64,000 bases of DNA from Ascarosepion bandense (GCA_037127315.1 JBBBDQ010001270.1:3636001-3700000); one strand, 5' to 3'. Positions 10,291 to 21,320 are shown, counted from the stretch's first letter. Notes: generated by a model from the letters alone, not told the origin. Numbers and translations are program-made.

Positions 10291-10500
10291 TTGATAATGG
10301 CTAAAAGTATAGCCGAAAGCGCTCAAATGTACAAAAGTTTTAGACAGTTCTTACATAATTTGAGTTCCGAAAAGGAAAAATATATACAAACACATGAAAA
10401 ATTATATAAAAAAAAACTTAATGCTAATACCTTGTCTGTCATTTTCAATGATACCGGTATGAAAGAGAGATTGTTGCCCAAATATGCAATATATATATAG
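10279..10500 (+). pseudogene. Small repeated ORF ending in LLPKY
   Basis: The 69-residue frame (10291-10500 from the first ATG) is lysine-rich: FLHNLSSEKEKYIQTHEKLY, then LSVIFNDTGMKERLLPKYAI. A second locus at 20545-20400 on the other strand ends FNLSGLRENLLPKYTKIY, so a short protein tail recurs next to (TA)n or (GT)n tracts. It is probably the C-terminal scrap of a transposon protein. I do not recognise the family, and the similarity is limited to about 20 residues. Confidence 0.4.
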
Positions 10501-10635
10501 CCATAGTCATTCGCAGACAGATCTGTTTCGATGTATCACAGCTCATCAGTACGATTAGACAGCCGATTGCCTTTTACTCGGGATTGAAACCCGACGGAAT
10601 TGGTGTCAGTCGGTGATTCTACCTCTGAGCTATAC
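10501..10635 (-). mobile_element. tRNA-derived SINE, family 2
   Basis: This short SINE (~140 bp) has a head resembling gcgcccgtggcctaggggta and a B box in gggtttcgatcctgg. It ends in gagctgtgatacagcgaaac and agatctgtctgcggatgac, then usually a (TA)n run. Here the 3' end at 10501 abuts atatatatag. Confidence 0.85.
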
Positions 10636-10649
10636 ATATTTGTTTTTAA

Positions 10650-11685
10650 AACATTTCACCCCGAGCAAAGCAGAAATGCCACTGATGAGCTGGGGGCTAC
10701 ATAACTGTAAAAAGATTAATTAGAAAAGAGTGAGGAGTACAAACTAGTTAGAAAGGAGCAATAGAAAGCTGAGAATGCAGGTGCGACGACAGATACATAG
10801 GTGGAGAGAAAGGGAAGGATATACGGGAGTGGGGAGAAAGCTAGAGTCCAGTGTTTAATAGATGAGTATTGACATTGTATTTAAATTTCTGGAGGTTGTA
10901 GCCGTCAGGAAAGCAAGAATATGGGAGCGAGTTCCACAGGCGGGAAGTGCGAGAGAAGAAGCTGCAGGAATAGAATTGTCGTCTGCATTTGGCTAACCTA
11001 ACTGTGAATGGGTGGGACCCAGTTGCCAGTCTGGTTGCACGAGTAAACACCTGTTGAGGAGGCACCAGTGACTTAAGTTCGTCCGAGTAGAAGCCATGAA
11101 AGTATTTATAGAACAGACAAAGGGAGGCCACATTTCGACGGTGGGGAAGTGACTGCAGTCGAGCCGCCAGATCAGTACCTATCACATTACAGACTCTCCT
11201 TTGGAGCCTGTCAAGAACACCGAGGAGAACGGCAGGGGCGCCTGACCATAAATGGCAGCAGTACTCCATGCACGGATGGATGGTTGACTTGTATATGGAT
11301 TCAGGCGGAAAAAACATTCTGGATCGGCATAGTGACCCAACCTTCTTAGCAGTAGATTAATTATGGAATCAATACAGTGGTTCCATTTTACGCCTGAGGA
11401 GAGGGTAAGGCCGAGGCGGCGTAGTGTGTTGCTGTCAGGGAGAATCGCTTGGTCCATGCTTATGCGAGGCAGGAGAGGTTGCCTGTGGTGGTTGACAGAC
11501 AACAGCTTGGTCTTAGACGCATTGAAGTTGACAAGTCACTTCTTGCTCCAATTCACAAGAGAGTGTAGATCCCGTTCAAGGTCAGCAGCGAGATTGTCTG
11601 TCCACCACGACAGGTTTCTTACTGGTGCGGGAGTATATTGTGGTGTCGTCTGCGTAGATCGCAATTTGGTTTTATCAGAGATACA
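10650..11685 (-). pseudogene. LINE B remnant: post-RT region and 3' UTR
   Basis: Minus-strand pieces in order are SVNHHRQPLLPRISMDQAIL, LRRLGLTLSSGVKWNHCIDS and then, after a frameshift near 11290, a 158-residue frame (11317-10841) with MEYCCHLWSGAPAVLLGVL, VASLCLFYKYFHGFYSDEL, SRTSRLWNSLPYSCFPDGYN and a terminal VNTHLLNTGL before a natural stop. This is the best-preserved C-terminus of LINE B in the window. The RT catalytic core has been lost to 5' truncation at about 11685. The 3' UTR ends at 10650 in a short T-run (poly-A in the element's orientation). Confidence 0.9.
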
Positions 11686-11699
11686 TATGAAAAAATGGA

Positions 11700-11706
11700 A
11701 ATGGAA

Positions 11707-11761
<55 letters not shown>

Positions 11762-11772
11762 TGAAGAAGATG

Positions 11773-11803
<31 letters not shown>

Positions 11804-11888
11804 AAGATAGATAGATATGAAGAAGATGAGATAGATAGATAGATAGGTAGATAGATAGATAGATAGATAGATAGATATGAAGAAGATG

Positions 11889-11933
<45 letters not shown>

Positions 11934-11944
11934 TGAAGAAGATG

Positions 11945-11985
<41 letters not shown>

Positions 11986-11988
11986 TGA
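11700..11988. repeat. (ATAG)n with an interspersed atgaagaagatgag motif
   Basis: Five blocks of (atag)n are each followed by atatgaagaagatgag, giving a secondary period of about 55-60 bp. Confidence 0.95.
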
Positions 11989-12304
11989 AACTTAAGGAAC
12001 AATAAAAACTGAATATATTCTCATTTATAGAGTGAGTACATTTTTAGAAGCACCCTATTATACGTCTTGGAAAAAAATGAAAATGAAATAGCAACAAATG
12101 GCTGAACTCGAAAGAAAAGGGGAAAAAAGGAAAACGCTAAGGCATGTGCGTAAAAACAAGAAACGTGGAAATGGTCAAATAAACACGACACCCTATACGT
12201 ACGCAAATCCGCACAAACAGGCGTATGCACGCGAGTGGACACACAAACGCGCACGCACGCACGCACACACACAGAGACTCCAAAAACAAAACTGCACCAA
12301 CGAT
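11989..12304. other. Unannotated stretch
   Basis: A-rich, with a short (acgc)/(ac) run at 12246-12274; no element recognised. Confidence 0.5.
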
Positions 12305-12598
12305 CAGTCAGTCAATTAAGTGCCATACGTGAAACACGCCTGGGCGATCATGTCTAGAAAGAGACATGACTGACTGGACAGAAGATTATCCCGCAGTAGG
12401 TTGCAATTGCTTTCTGCGGTAGATTGGTTGCCAGCCAAGGCTATAGAACCCAATCTGTCCTGTTATTTAACACATAACTGGAAAGAAAAGACGGATTAAT
12501 ACCTTTCGCGTAAGTAAATGCCATGAATTCAACTGGAATTTGAACTCGGCTCCCCGATTTCTCGTTCCGAGCCGATATCCATTGTACCACAACGCACA
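12305..12598 (-). mobile_element. tRNA-derived SINE, family 1 (near full length)
   Basis: Full order of head, body and cagtcagtcaattaagtgcc tail is present in reverse orientation. The A-box region reads ccattgtaccacaacgcac on the plus strand. Confidence 0.9.
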
Positions 12599-12751
12599 AG
12601 TGCGTATAAAATAGAATAATCAAGAAATATAAGTAGTATTTGTTGATACCCACTGACGAGTGGACGGATGGGTCTATGAAATTCTGGAGTCGGAATGCTG
12701 AAGTTAACATCGATCTACTAAGCGGCAAAACTTTTTTACATATATATAACA

Positions 12752-13440
12752 TACAATCATGTTTTGCTGTATCACAGTTCGTCAGTGTGCCTAGACATCA
12801 ACTTGCTTCTGGCCGGGATCGAAACTCGACCGATTTGGCGTCAGTCGAAGTCGCTTACCCCTAAGCCATAGAATCAGAGAAATAAAAATTTAGCGTGTAT
12901 AAGCAGTGTATACACACGCCAGTCACCGAAAGAACTCAATTCATTGCTGAAGAATAATGCATAAATTGCGGAAGTGGGAACTGTTTTTTTTTTAATTCTC
13001 ATCTCTAAAGAGCTCAATCGTAATGAGAGCATAATATATTCGTCATCCACAAACAATCCTGTATCGCAACTCACCAGTGTGGCTAGACATCCACTTGCTT
13101 CTGGCCGGGATCGAAACTCGACCGATTTGATGTCAACCGGAGTCGCTACCCCGAAAGCCATAGGCACATAAAAGCAGAGAACAGAAATTTTAACGTGTTG
13201 TATATAAGCAGTGTATACACACGCCAGTCACCGAAAGAACTCAATGCATTTCTGAAGAGTAATGCGTATATCGCAGAAGTGTAAATTGTTTTTTTTTTTT
13301 AATTTCTTTCTCTAAAGAGCTCAGTCGTAATGAGAGCATAATATATTTGTCATCCACAAACAAGCCTGTTTCGCTGTATCACATCTCATCAGTGAGACTA
13401 GACATCCACTTGCTTCTTGCCGGGATCGAAACTATAGACT
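12752..13440 (-). repeat. Tandem triplication of a SINE family 2 unit
   Basis: Three SINE heads share ttgcttctggccgggatcg at 12803, 13095 and 13410, spacings of 292 and 315 bp. The intervening ~180 bp also repeats (gtgtatacacacgccagtca, ctaaagagctcagtcgtaat, gagagcataatatatt), so whole SINE-plus-flank units were duplicated. The third unit is cut off at about 13435. Confidence 0.85.
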
Positions 13441-14454
13441 GAAGAGTAAATGTTGAGTTGTTTCTGCTTTAGCAAATGACAATTTTTAATGCGTTTTTAC
13501 ATTTTATTCTTGTTTTGTCTTGTTTTGGCTGGGCAGGGTTTTTGTCCGTAGTCTGTCACTTTATGTAGAGTTTCAGTTTAATATCGCTATTTATTTTATT
13601 GTGAAAATAAAGCTGATACGTCACATACATATTGAATTATTCTGCTCCATTACTTGCTTTCCTCTCTGGTGTTTATTATTTCGATTTCCTACTACAGAGT
13701 GTACTCGTTTTTATTTTCACACATGATCAGGCATGTCTGATTTCATAGGCGCCATAATGACGATTTTTTCACCAATTTTTTTTCTGGCGAGGCAACTGGT
13801 ACTGCATTTTATTTTCAACCACAATTATATAATACATTACAGCAATTTGTCATTTTATCTTCCTGTTTAAATTTAGCCCCTGCGAGGTGTCTGTGAAATT
13901 TGGAATAGCTTTGAATAAAGATATGATGTCATACGGACGTTTGCCCTTCTAGACTATTTATGAAAATGTCTATGATTTGAGGAAACTTATCTGTAGCGTC
14001 TTGTCTTGAGATAAAATCTGATAAATTTTGTACTGGAGGATATTTATGAAAACGCATGGCAGCACATACACTTTTATTTAAAGATAACACGAATTTACAC
14101 ATATTCGCAGACTGATATTTCCTCAAAATAGTTTACACGAATAAAAAAATATATAATAACATTTTCGCAGCCATTGATGATCAAATAACGTTGAAACTCT
14201 CGCGAGAGTTACGCTCCACTTGTAATATAAAAAAGATGTAAAAAAAGGAAGATGAAAGAAAATTCGAGAAAAAATTTGAAAGGAAACCCAAACTTTTCCC
14301 CTTGTCTTTTAACGCAATATCAAAGTGATGGCAAAATATTTTTAGACATCAATAAGCACGAATTTGTTTTTCTTTTATATTATTTCCGTTTATCCATCCA
14401 TACTTAAAATAAACAGTGTCTTTTTATGGCGATTTTTAACGCACAAACGAAACC
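13441..14454. other. Unannotated AT-rich stretch
   Basis: No transposon family or credible exon was recognised. Confidence 0.5.
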
Positions 14455-14535
14455 GAATGTAAGAATCGAACTCACTACTCAATCGTAATGATTCTAACAA
14501 AACCAGCTTACTAACCATTACGCGACCTCCTTTTA
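14455..14535 (-). mobile_element. tRNA-related sequence (SINE head or tRNA pseudogene)
   Basis: The minus strand reads ggaggtcgcgtaatggttag then taagctggttttgttagaat and gagttcgattcttac. The tggttagtaagctgg and gagttcgattc blocks look like A and B boxes. The acceptor stem does not close and no tail was identified. Confidence 0.45.
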
Positions 14536-15367
14536 TGTTTATAATAGATCCTTCTGCTTTTACGTCTTGCGTTCATTCGGGACGTGGGTGATTGTGTCTC
14601 ACCACACCTTCTTACCCTTTCTATCTCTGTTAGACCTACCTATTCCTCACGTGATAGAGTTCAAAAGCGTCTACGCAGGCTCGGGAACCATGAATTATTT
14701 CATACCACACAACACTTTTCTCAAAGATAAAACCTTGTGAGTCTCTTGCTACGTTATCATTACTTCCATGACATGAGTTTTAACGAATAGCATTTATGTC
14801 CCACCAATTATGACCTTTAAAATTGAAACCCACCACGCCACTTACACAAGGGTGAGCCATCCACATTACCTTTGTATTCCATTAGTAAAGAGTAAGCTCT
14901 ACTCGAATATCTTCTTCCCAATAATTGCTTCTTTAGGCATTAGAGTTCTGGTAAGAGTTCTTTCCAATCAAGACAATCATGACCTATTGAAATCAAGGGT
15001 TAAGCATTAGGTTTCCTACTTAAAATTTAAAGTTCACTTCCTGCCCTTTCTTAAGCTAATACATCACGACACAGTAACCCTCTACATTAAGTGTCCCTCG
15101 GGCCTTGTATTAAGTGAAATTAGTAAAATAAAAAAGGGCAATTGAATGTATATCCGATTACAATTCTTCCTCGTCCCTATGCGACTGTTTCTATACACAC
15201 AAGCTCGTTTATATATTGGCGTTGTTTAATGTTACATTTCACTATGAAATCGGTTTTTCTCTGACGTTGCTCTTATGGCCTGATGGGGGAATATCCGACT
15301 GCTGTCAAGTCAGCTGGGTCTTAGTCTCGGCTTGGAGCAAAACGGTTAATCTAGCCGAACTGAAGAT
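14536..15367. other. Unannotated stretch
   Basis: No recognisable element or gene. Confidence 0.5.
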
Positions 15368-15440
15368 GGTTTAAATATATATAATGGTTTAAATATATAT
15401 AATGGTTTAAATATATATAACTGTTTAAATATATATAATT
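15368..15440. repeat. Four-copy 18-bp minisatellite
   Basis: tggtttaaatatatataa recurs four times, the last copy reading ctgtttaaatatatataa. Confidence 0.9.
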
Positions 15441-15466
15441 GTTGTGAAAATGATCATTTTCACAAC
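15441..15466. other. Perfect 26-bp palindrome
   Basis: gttgtgaaaatga is followed directly by its reverse complement, with no spacer. It lies 9 bp upstream of the hammerhead-like fold. Confidence 0.9.
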
Positions 15467-15475
15467 GATGATCAA

Positions 15476-15533
15476 ACATTGCCTGATGACGAGATCGAAA
15501 TCTCGAAACATATAAATTTCCTTGTCGCAATGT
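15476..15533 (+). ncRNA. Hammerhead-like self-cleaving ribozyme candidate (type I)
   Basis: Parts occur in type I order: stem I strand acattgc (15476-15482), core CTGATGA (15483-15489), one extra C, stem II gagat/atctc closed by a cgaa loop (15491-15504), core GAAA then C (15505-15509), a short stem III and loop, the GTC cleavage triplet (15524-15526), then gcaatgt (15527-15533), the exact complement of the first strand. All hammerhead landmarks (C3-A9, G12-A14, C17) are identifiable. The extra base between A9 and stem II departs from the textbook core; alternatively C pairs with the G and G12 is lost. Hammerheads are known in Penelope-like elements and mollusc circular retrozymes, so a retroelement origin is likely. 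Activity is untested. Confidence 0.7.
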
Positions 15534-15571
15534 ATTTTTAATTAAAAATCCAATTTAATTACATGATTATC

Positions 15572-15576
<5 letters not shown>

Positions 15577-15623
<47 letters not shown>
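15577..15623. repeat. (TA)n microsatellite
   Basis: About 23 ta units. Confidence 0.95.
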
Positions 15624-15627
<4 letters not shown>

Positions 15628-15683
15628 CGAGCTTATTTGCATACTAATAAATATACCTATTATCCTATATTTCGTAAAAATCG

Positions 15684-15770
15684 TTAATAAGCCAGTATGA
15701 TATGTTAATAACTTGAACATTGCTGAAATGCAGGAATTTCGGAGTCGTGAATAAATCCCAGAATAACATG
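15684..15770 (+). mobile_element. ~90-bp repeat, copy a (degenerate hammerhead-like family)
   Basis: ccagtatgatatgttaataa, ttgctgaaatgcagg and ggagtcgtgaataaa align with the inverted pair at 16245-16420. The core has decayed to ttgaaca. Confidence 0.55.
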
Positions 15771-15870
15771 TATATTCATAAATACATATTTTTGCTCTGT
15801 TATAAGACATTGAGCACTGTACTATAAATACCTGATTTTTATGTGTTGATGTGTATAATACATGTGTATA

Positions 15871-15888
15871 CACACACACACACACACG

Positions 15889-15920
<32 letters not shown>

Positions 15921-15935
15921 GATAGATAGATAGAT
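15871..15935. repeat. (CA)n-(TA)n-(GATA)n compound microsatellite
   Basis: Three adjoining simple runs, with (gata) from about 15920. Confidence 0.95.
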
Positions 15936-16244
15936 CTCCTCATCTATCTATCTCATATATTAATTACAAAACTAGTTCCCAATATACTGTCAATGGCTGC
16001 AGTTAGATATTTATTCATTCTTTGATGTCTAATAGATGCTGAGGATGTTTACATTTTGAAGAAATTTCAGACTCCATGAGCTCAATACCATTCCGTTTGT
16101 CAATTTGCTGGCCTTTTAAATGATTTCATCCTATTTCATTACTAATATCCCCTGGTTTATGGTTTAACCGACATATTTGAATTTTTATTTGTTTAATAGA
16201 AAATATTAAGTATCCCTTAGAAAATGATAATGTATATTATCTTA
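15936..16244. other. Unannotated AT-rich stretch
   Basis: No recognisable element. Confidence 0.5.
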
Positions 16245-16420
16245 TGCTTTACTCACGCCTCTGAGTTTCATGCATTTCAGCCATCTTTAATTTGTTAACA
16301 TATCATACTGGTTTATTTTCGAATTGAATGAATAATAATTCAAATCGAAAATAAGCTAGTATGATATGTTAACCACCTGAAGATTGCTAAAATTCATGAA
16401 ACTCAGAGTCGTAAGTAAAC
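16245..16420. mobile_element. Inverted pair of ~90-bp units with a degenerate hammerhead-like core
   Basis: The left unit (minus) and right unit (plus) face each other around ttcgaattgaatgaataata, sharing ccagtatgatatgttaa-type ends. The right unit reads CTGAAGA (16377-16383), a weak stem, GAAAC, tcaga, GTC (16408-16410) and gtaagtaa; this is the hammerhead order, but stem I pairs at only about five of eight positions. Confidence 0.5.
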
Positions 16421-16424
16421 AGGA

Positions 16425-17154
16425 TCTACCTAAACTTATTTAAAAATGGAACTCTGTCTCTGTGTGTGTGTGTGTGTGTGCGCGCGCGCGCGTGTCCATT
16501 ACCTATAGGTCCCGAGAAGGCTGAACCGATTTTCTTGAAAATTTACAGAGTTGTACTATAAGTGTCTCCGAGTGTTCTTAGGTTTTGTGTCGAGGTCCTC
16601 CCGATAAATATCGAAAATCGATAATCAAAAAAATCGGGTTACAGAACGAGTGGTCCGATTTTAATCAAATTTGATACACTCATAGAAAAAAATATAAGAA
16701 ACGATATCCAGAAGTTTCAATGTTGCAGTTCTTAAAATACTGCAGAAAATCGATATTATATATATAAAAGGCAAGATGTTTGTGTGTATATCTGTTTATC
16801 TGCCTGTATATCTGTATTTTTTTCAGCCCGTTTATTTTAGTTTTTGCTTCGGGTTTGGTTCTATGTAGGTATAATTGTAGTTCTTAGTCTCAGCCATGAT
16901 ACCATTTACTCAGAGGACTTATTTAGCCTTCAAAATTCAGTTTACGACGAAAAAACCTATTTGATATCGATACCAGAAAATCAAAATTTGACTTACATCC
17001 ATTCATTTTTCTTTCAGTCTACGGTTTCGCTTTAACTGGAAACAACTATTGCTTTTTAGTCTTTCGTGCCAACGTCCAAAGAGTCTGAGCTCCAGGATCA
17101 TGGATTAGTTTTAAAGCTTTCATTACACCCGAGCAACGCCGGGCTCTACTGCTA

Positions 17155-17155
<1 letters not shown>
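16425..17155 (+). mobile_element. Helitron-like element, family H1
   Basis: It starts TCTACCTAAACTTA and ends with hairpin cccgagcaacgccggg and CTAG at 17152-17155, with A and T host bases outside. The early (GT)n tract has become (GC)n-rich (16458-16492). At 731 bp it is almost the same length as the copy at 5679. Confidence 0.85.

Positions 17156-17209
<54 letters not shown>
17156..17209. repeat. (TA)n microsatellite
   Basis: About 27 ta units, starting at the Helitron 3' end and ending at the mariner-like element. Confidence 0.95.
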
Positions 17210-17210
<1 letters not shown>

Positions 17211-17212
<2 letters not shown>

Positions 17213-17716
17213 GTGTCCATAAAGTCAGTATGCACTTTAAAAAAATTTATAACTTTATTTGAATTTGTGATAGAAATAATCTGTAAAAATGAGCTTGAAC
17301 AATTAAACTTGAAAGATAATACAGTGTTTTCAACACAGTGTTTGTCACTTTACTGTGCGTGTTAGACAGTTTCTCAATCAGGAATTTCCTAACAGATTGA
17401 TCGGCAGTGGTAAACCATTTTATTGGCCTCCACGTCCGCCAGATTTGACTCCATTGGATTTTTCTTGGGGACATGTGAAAACAATTGTGCATGCAACCAA
17501 ACCTAGTTCATTAGAAGATTTGAAAGCTAATGTGATTTCAAGCATTACTGTAAATCAATTGGCAAATGTTTTCCGTGAACTGCAAATTCGTATTACCCTT
17601 TGTATTGCTAATGATGGAGGACATGTGAAACTTAAATAAAATTTCAATAATACTATAATAAATAAAAATTTATTTTTTTCTAATCCTTTTTACAAATTAT
17701 TTCTAACCGTACTGAT

Positions 17717-17720
<4 letters not shown>
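17211..17720 (+). pseudogene. Tc1/mariner-superfamily transposase remnant (DDE_3 type)
   Basis: The left terminus gggtgtccataaagtcagta is followed by about 110 bp of noncoding sequence and then, after an internal deletion, the C-terminal ~98 codons of a transposase (17346-17639). Motifs are HFTVRVRQFLNQEFP, FYWPPRPPDLTPLDF, WGHVK and ATKPSSLEDLKANV. The P-D-L-T-P-L-D box carries the third catalytic acid of this group; one or two residues between F and W in the family's L-D-F-F-L-W-G box are missing. It ends GGHVKLK, stop, a normal C-terminus. The N-terminal HTH and the first two catalytic residues are absent. No matching right terminal repeat is clear before the (TA)n at 17721. Confidence 0.8.

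Positions 17721-17752
<32 letters not shown>
17721..17752. repeat. (TA)n microsatellite
   Basis: About 16 ta units. Confidence 0.95.
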
Positions 17753-17756
<4 letters not shown>

Positions 17757-18602
17757 ACGAGGATGCATTTATATATTAAAAAAATGTTAATAAAGTCTAA
17801 AAAGGTTAAAATTTATATTAAAGGATTCTATTGAGTCCTACTTTTTATTACAAAATGTTTTCATTCATGTAATTGTAAAAATAGGGAGATTAGAAATAGA
17901 CCGTTTTGACGATTCTAGAATGTTCGAGAAGAATTTAGAGAATTCGAGAGATTTTGAGAAATATGCCAATTAGCTGTTAGCCCCTATAAAAATACGTTTT
18001 GGGAAAAATGTACTGAGTTTTTAAAAGGATTTGCTGACACTATCAACTCCGGCTCGATTCAGAATTTGTACATCCATCCGAAAGAATCTCTAAAAGTTGC
18101 CAACCAACTAAAGCCTGAAATAGAAACTCATGGACCTAAATGGGTAAATAGAAATGTTTGAATCTTTCATTGACCAAACAAAAATTATTCTTTATATATA
18201 CATTTGAGGATTTCCAAAAATGGTACTTAGAATACTCGCTAGCCTAACGTGTAAAAATTACTTTTATCCAATCTCGATAATATATAAAATAATAAATAAA
18301 CGGGTATATGGAATATTTTAGGTCGATAACGTGGACTAAATTATTTCTGTTTATGACCAGTGCATTTGTTAAATTGTTATTTATGAGGTCCTTTTTGTGT
18401 TCATACATACACTTTTTTAAAATTTCTGCATGTTTCTCCAGTGTATTGTGAAAAACAACGTATTTCATAGATGCCACCATTAGATATTGCCAAAATATTA
18501 ATCTGTGCCCCTGTTTATTTTTCCCAAATTATATATACATATAATACTCTAGCTACTGGGCGCGTAATATGATATGCGCTAAAAAAGACTATCTTCTTCC
18601 AC
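17753..18602. other. Unannotated AT-rich stretch
   Basis: No identifiable gene or repeat family. Confidence 0.5.
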
Positions 18603-18742
18603 CGAACGCCCCGTGGCCCAGGGGTAGAGTCGCCAACTGACGCCAATTCCGTCGGGTTTCGAGCCTGGGTTAGGGAGCAATCGGAGTCTATTCGTACTGA
18701 TGAGCTGTGATGCAGCGAAACAGATCTGTCTGCGGATGACAA
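18603..18742 (+). mobile_element. tRNA-derived SINE, family 2
   Basis: Head accgaacgccccgtggccca, B box gggtttcgagcctgg, 3' end agatctgtctgcggatgaca followed at once by (TA)n to 18767. Confidence 0.88.
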
Positions 18743-18984
18743 TATATATATATATATATATATATATGAATGTTCACAGAATAATACTTACGCGTACACA
18801 CAGTAAAAAGAGGACATCTATATTAAATCAAAGCAAACCACACTCAATAAAATCATATTTCAGTCTAGTAACAACACATCACATTTTATTCAGACAAATG
18901 GTTCTATTGTTAACATATCGGTCTCTCACCTGCTGTGACGTCGTAGAAACGCATTACTAATTTACCACCAGCGTCTGCTATTCG

Positions 18985-19262
18985 GTGACTGTGATCATGG
19001 CTACACACGATAATATCATCTTGATGGTGGATTGTCTATGTTAACGCCCCTGTAATCACTCTGAAGATGGCTCATGTAAGCCGAAAGGTTAGAACCAGCG
19101 TAATAAAAAAGTATCTAAATACTGGACAATTTTTGTCCTAATTTTCACCTGAAATTAAAGCCAAAATACGATGTTTAGAACGGCTTATGATTAAACATAT
19201 TAGACATTCATTGTCAGTTATGTTTAACAATGTATGTTTAGATAATTATCTGCTTCCTCGAC
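18985..19262 (+). mobile_element. IR1 inverted-repeat element, one arm
   Basis: gataatatcatcttgatggt, then ctctgaagatggctcatgta with gccgaaaggttagaaccagc, and the terminus atgtttagataattatctgc ending in ttcctcga. This matches the right arm of the copy at 54212-54710. Confidence 0.8.
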
Positions 19263-19300
19263 ACACACACACCCACACACACGCACACACACATATATAT

Positions 19301-19345
19301 ATGTTCACTTATATATATATATATATATATATATAGAAGTGAACA
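19301..19345. repeat. TA-cored inverted repeat
   Basis: atgttcactt and its reverse complement aagtgaacat flank a (TA)n core. Confidence 0.85.
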
Positions 19346-19491
19346 TTGAACTCAATAAGCCTGACGATTGCATTTAGCATAAAACAGGCTGTTGCTGTTG
19401 AGTGTAGACCTCAAGATCCACTTTTGTATTTACATATGGTCTATCCCTGATAATGCGCACTTTAACCCACAAATATAGCACATTTTAAAAC

Positions 19492-19790
<299 letters not shown>

Positions 19791-19893
19791 TACGCAGAAA
19801 TACATTCTTCTTTAAGGATACTATTCAAACAACACTTCACCAGAAGAATGCTTCCCTACGTTTTTAAATTTATACAAATGTTCTGTGCATTCA

Positions 19894-19900
19894 AACATAC

Positions 19901-19952
<52 letters not shown>
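19894..19952. repeat. (CATA)n then (TA)n
   Basis: Four cata units pass directly into about 20 ta units. Confidence 0.95.
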
Positions 19953-19956
<4 letters not shown>

Positions 19957-20064
19957 ATTGAATATTTTATACATAATTTCGAGCCCAATGTTCAACACCT
20001 TAATCAAAAATTGTACAAATACAAAAAGAAATTCAGCTGATAGACCGTGTCGGTTTTTCCAATA

Positions 20065-20069
<5 letters not shown>

Positions 20070-20122
<53 letters not shown>

Positions 20123-20396
20123 GTTGAAAATGAAGACAAAAATTCTCCAACATTTGGATAATTATTTATTCGTTTTCTTCTAAGCTTTCGGCTCACATGA
20201 GCCATCTTCAGAGAGGTTGTTGAAACTGAAATATTATAAAATCCACCATCACCGACGATTTTATTTTGAGTTGACATAAAACTCCGCTTAGCAACGGCAA
20301 TAGTTACCAAAAATAATAAACAAAATAGACATTCATTTTCTCTTATATTTAACAGCATATGTTTAGAAAATTACTTGCTGCCTCGATATACTAAAT
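20070..20396 (-). mobile_element. IR1 inverted-repeat element
   Basis: After (TA)n at 20070-20114 the minus-strand element shows the motif ctgaagatggctcatgtgag, gccgaaagcttagaag. It has the terminus agacattcattttctcttat, atttaacagcatatgtttag and ctgcctcgata at 20396. Confidence 0.82.
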
Positions 20397-20399
20397 ATG

Positions 20400-20545
20400 T
20401 GTGTGTGTTTGTATGTATATATTTTTGTGTATTTTGGCAGCAAATTTTCTCTTAGACCTGACAAATTAAATAAATTGCAAACATCATGTCTGCTTATGTT
20501 TAATAAAATCCGTTCATATAATGTTGGTTTTACGTAGCACATCAT
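20400..20545 (-). pseudogene. Second copy of the LLPKY-ending ORF
   Basis: The minus frame gives YERILLNISRHDVCNLFNLS then GLRENLLPKYTKIY. The end matches the small ORF at 10291-10500. It starts where the IR1 element at 20396 stops, so it may be part of the same transposon. Function unknown. Confidence 0.4.
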
Positions 20546-20685
20546 TTGATGGAGAGGAGTTATTACGAATAATTAAATTAATAATATTTACTTTTTATAA
20601 TATATTATTAATTTTAATTTGTATTAGGATCAACGGGAGATATATTAGTACGAATGAGATATTTATTATATTTTATTTTTATTAT

Positions 20686-20734
<49 letters not shown>

Positions 20735-21320
20735 AGAATAAGAACGAAGAAAACAATTGCAACGGTCAAAACAATAATTTAAAAAAATGCTCATCAGTTC
20801 TCAATACAAAAATAGACCAATTGTGACTTTACCGCTATAAACTTGTGATTATTATTTTTTCTCTTCTATATAAGATTCCGTTGGCCAAAATGAGCTTAAT
20901 CTGAAAATGTCTGTTCAAAGCGTTTAATATGGTTTTTCTTTCTCCTGTAAGGATACAGAAAATGCTTATCACTCTTTGGAGAGATAAACCTCTTATGTCA
21001 TGTGACGGCTGCTTAATGACGTCACTCCATACAATAACGAAAGCCTTAGATAATCTTAGTTAATTTATATCACCCAATCGGGAAAATTGCTTTCTTTAGC
21101 GCCAAATTCAACCCATTCATAGGTGAAATCTGCCCCCACCCCAACAGCTTACGAGTCCATGTTGCTGTTTCTCCTGGGGATTATATAATTCCAAGTTGTA
21201 TATGAAACCCCAGCTCAATGTTCTCAATTTGGAAATACCCAAAACTCTCAGTTTCGCGATTGTGGAATATGTCATCGCTTTGGCACATAGATTAATCCGG
21301 CCCGTATAAATCTGGAATTT
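20546..21320. other. Unannotated stretch with (TA)n
   Basis: (TA)n at 20693-20728; the rest has no recognised element. Confidence 0.5.
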
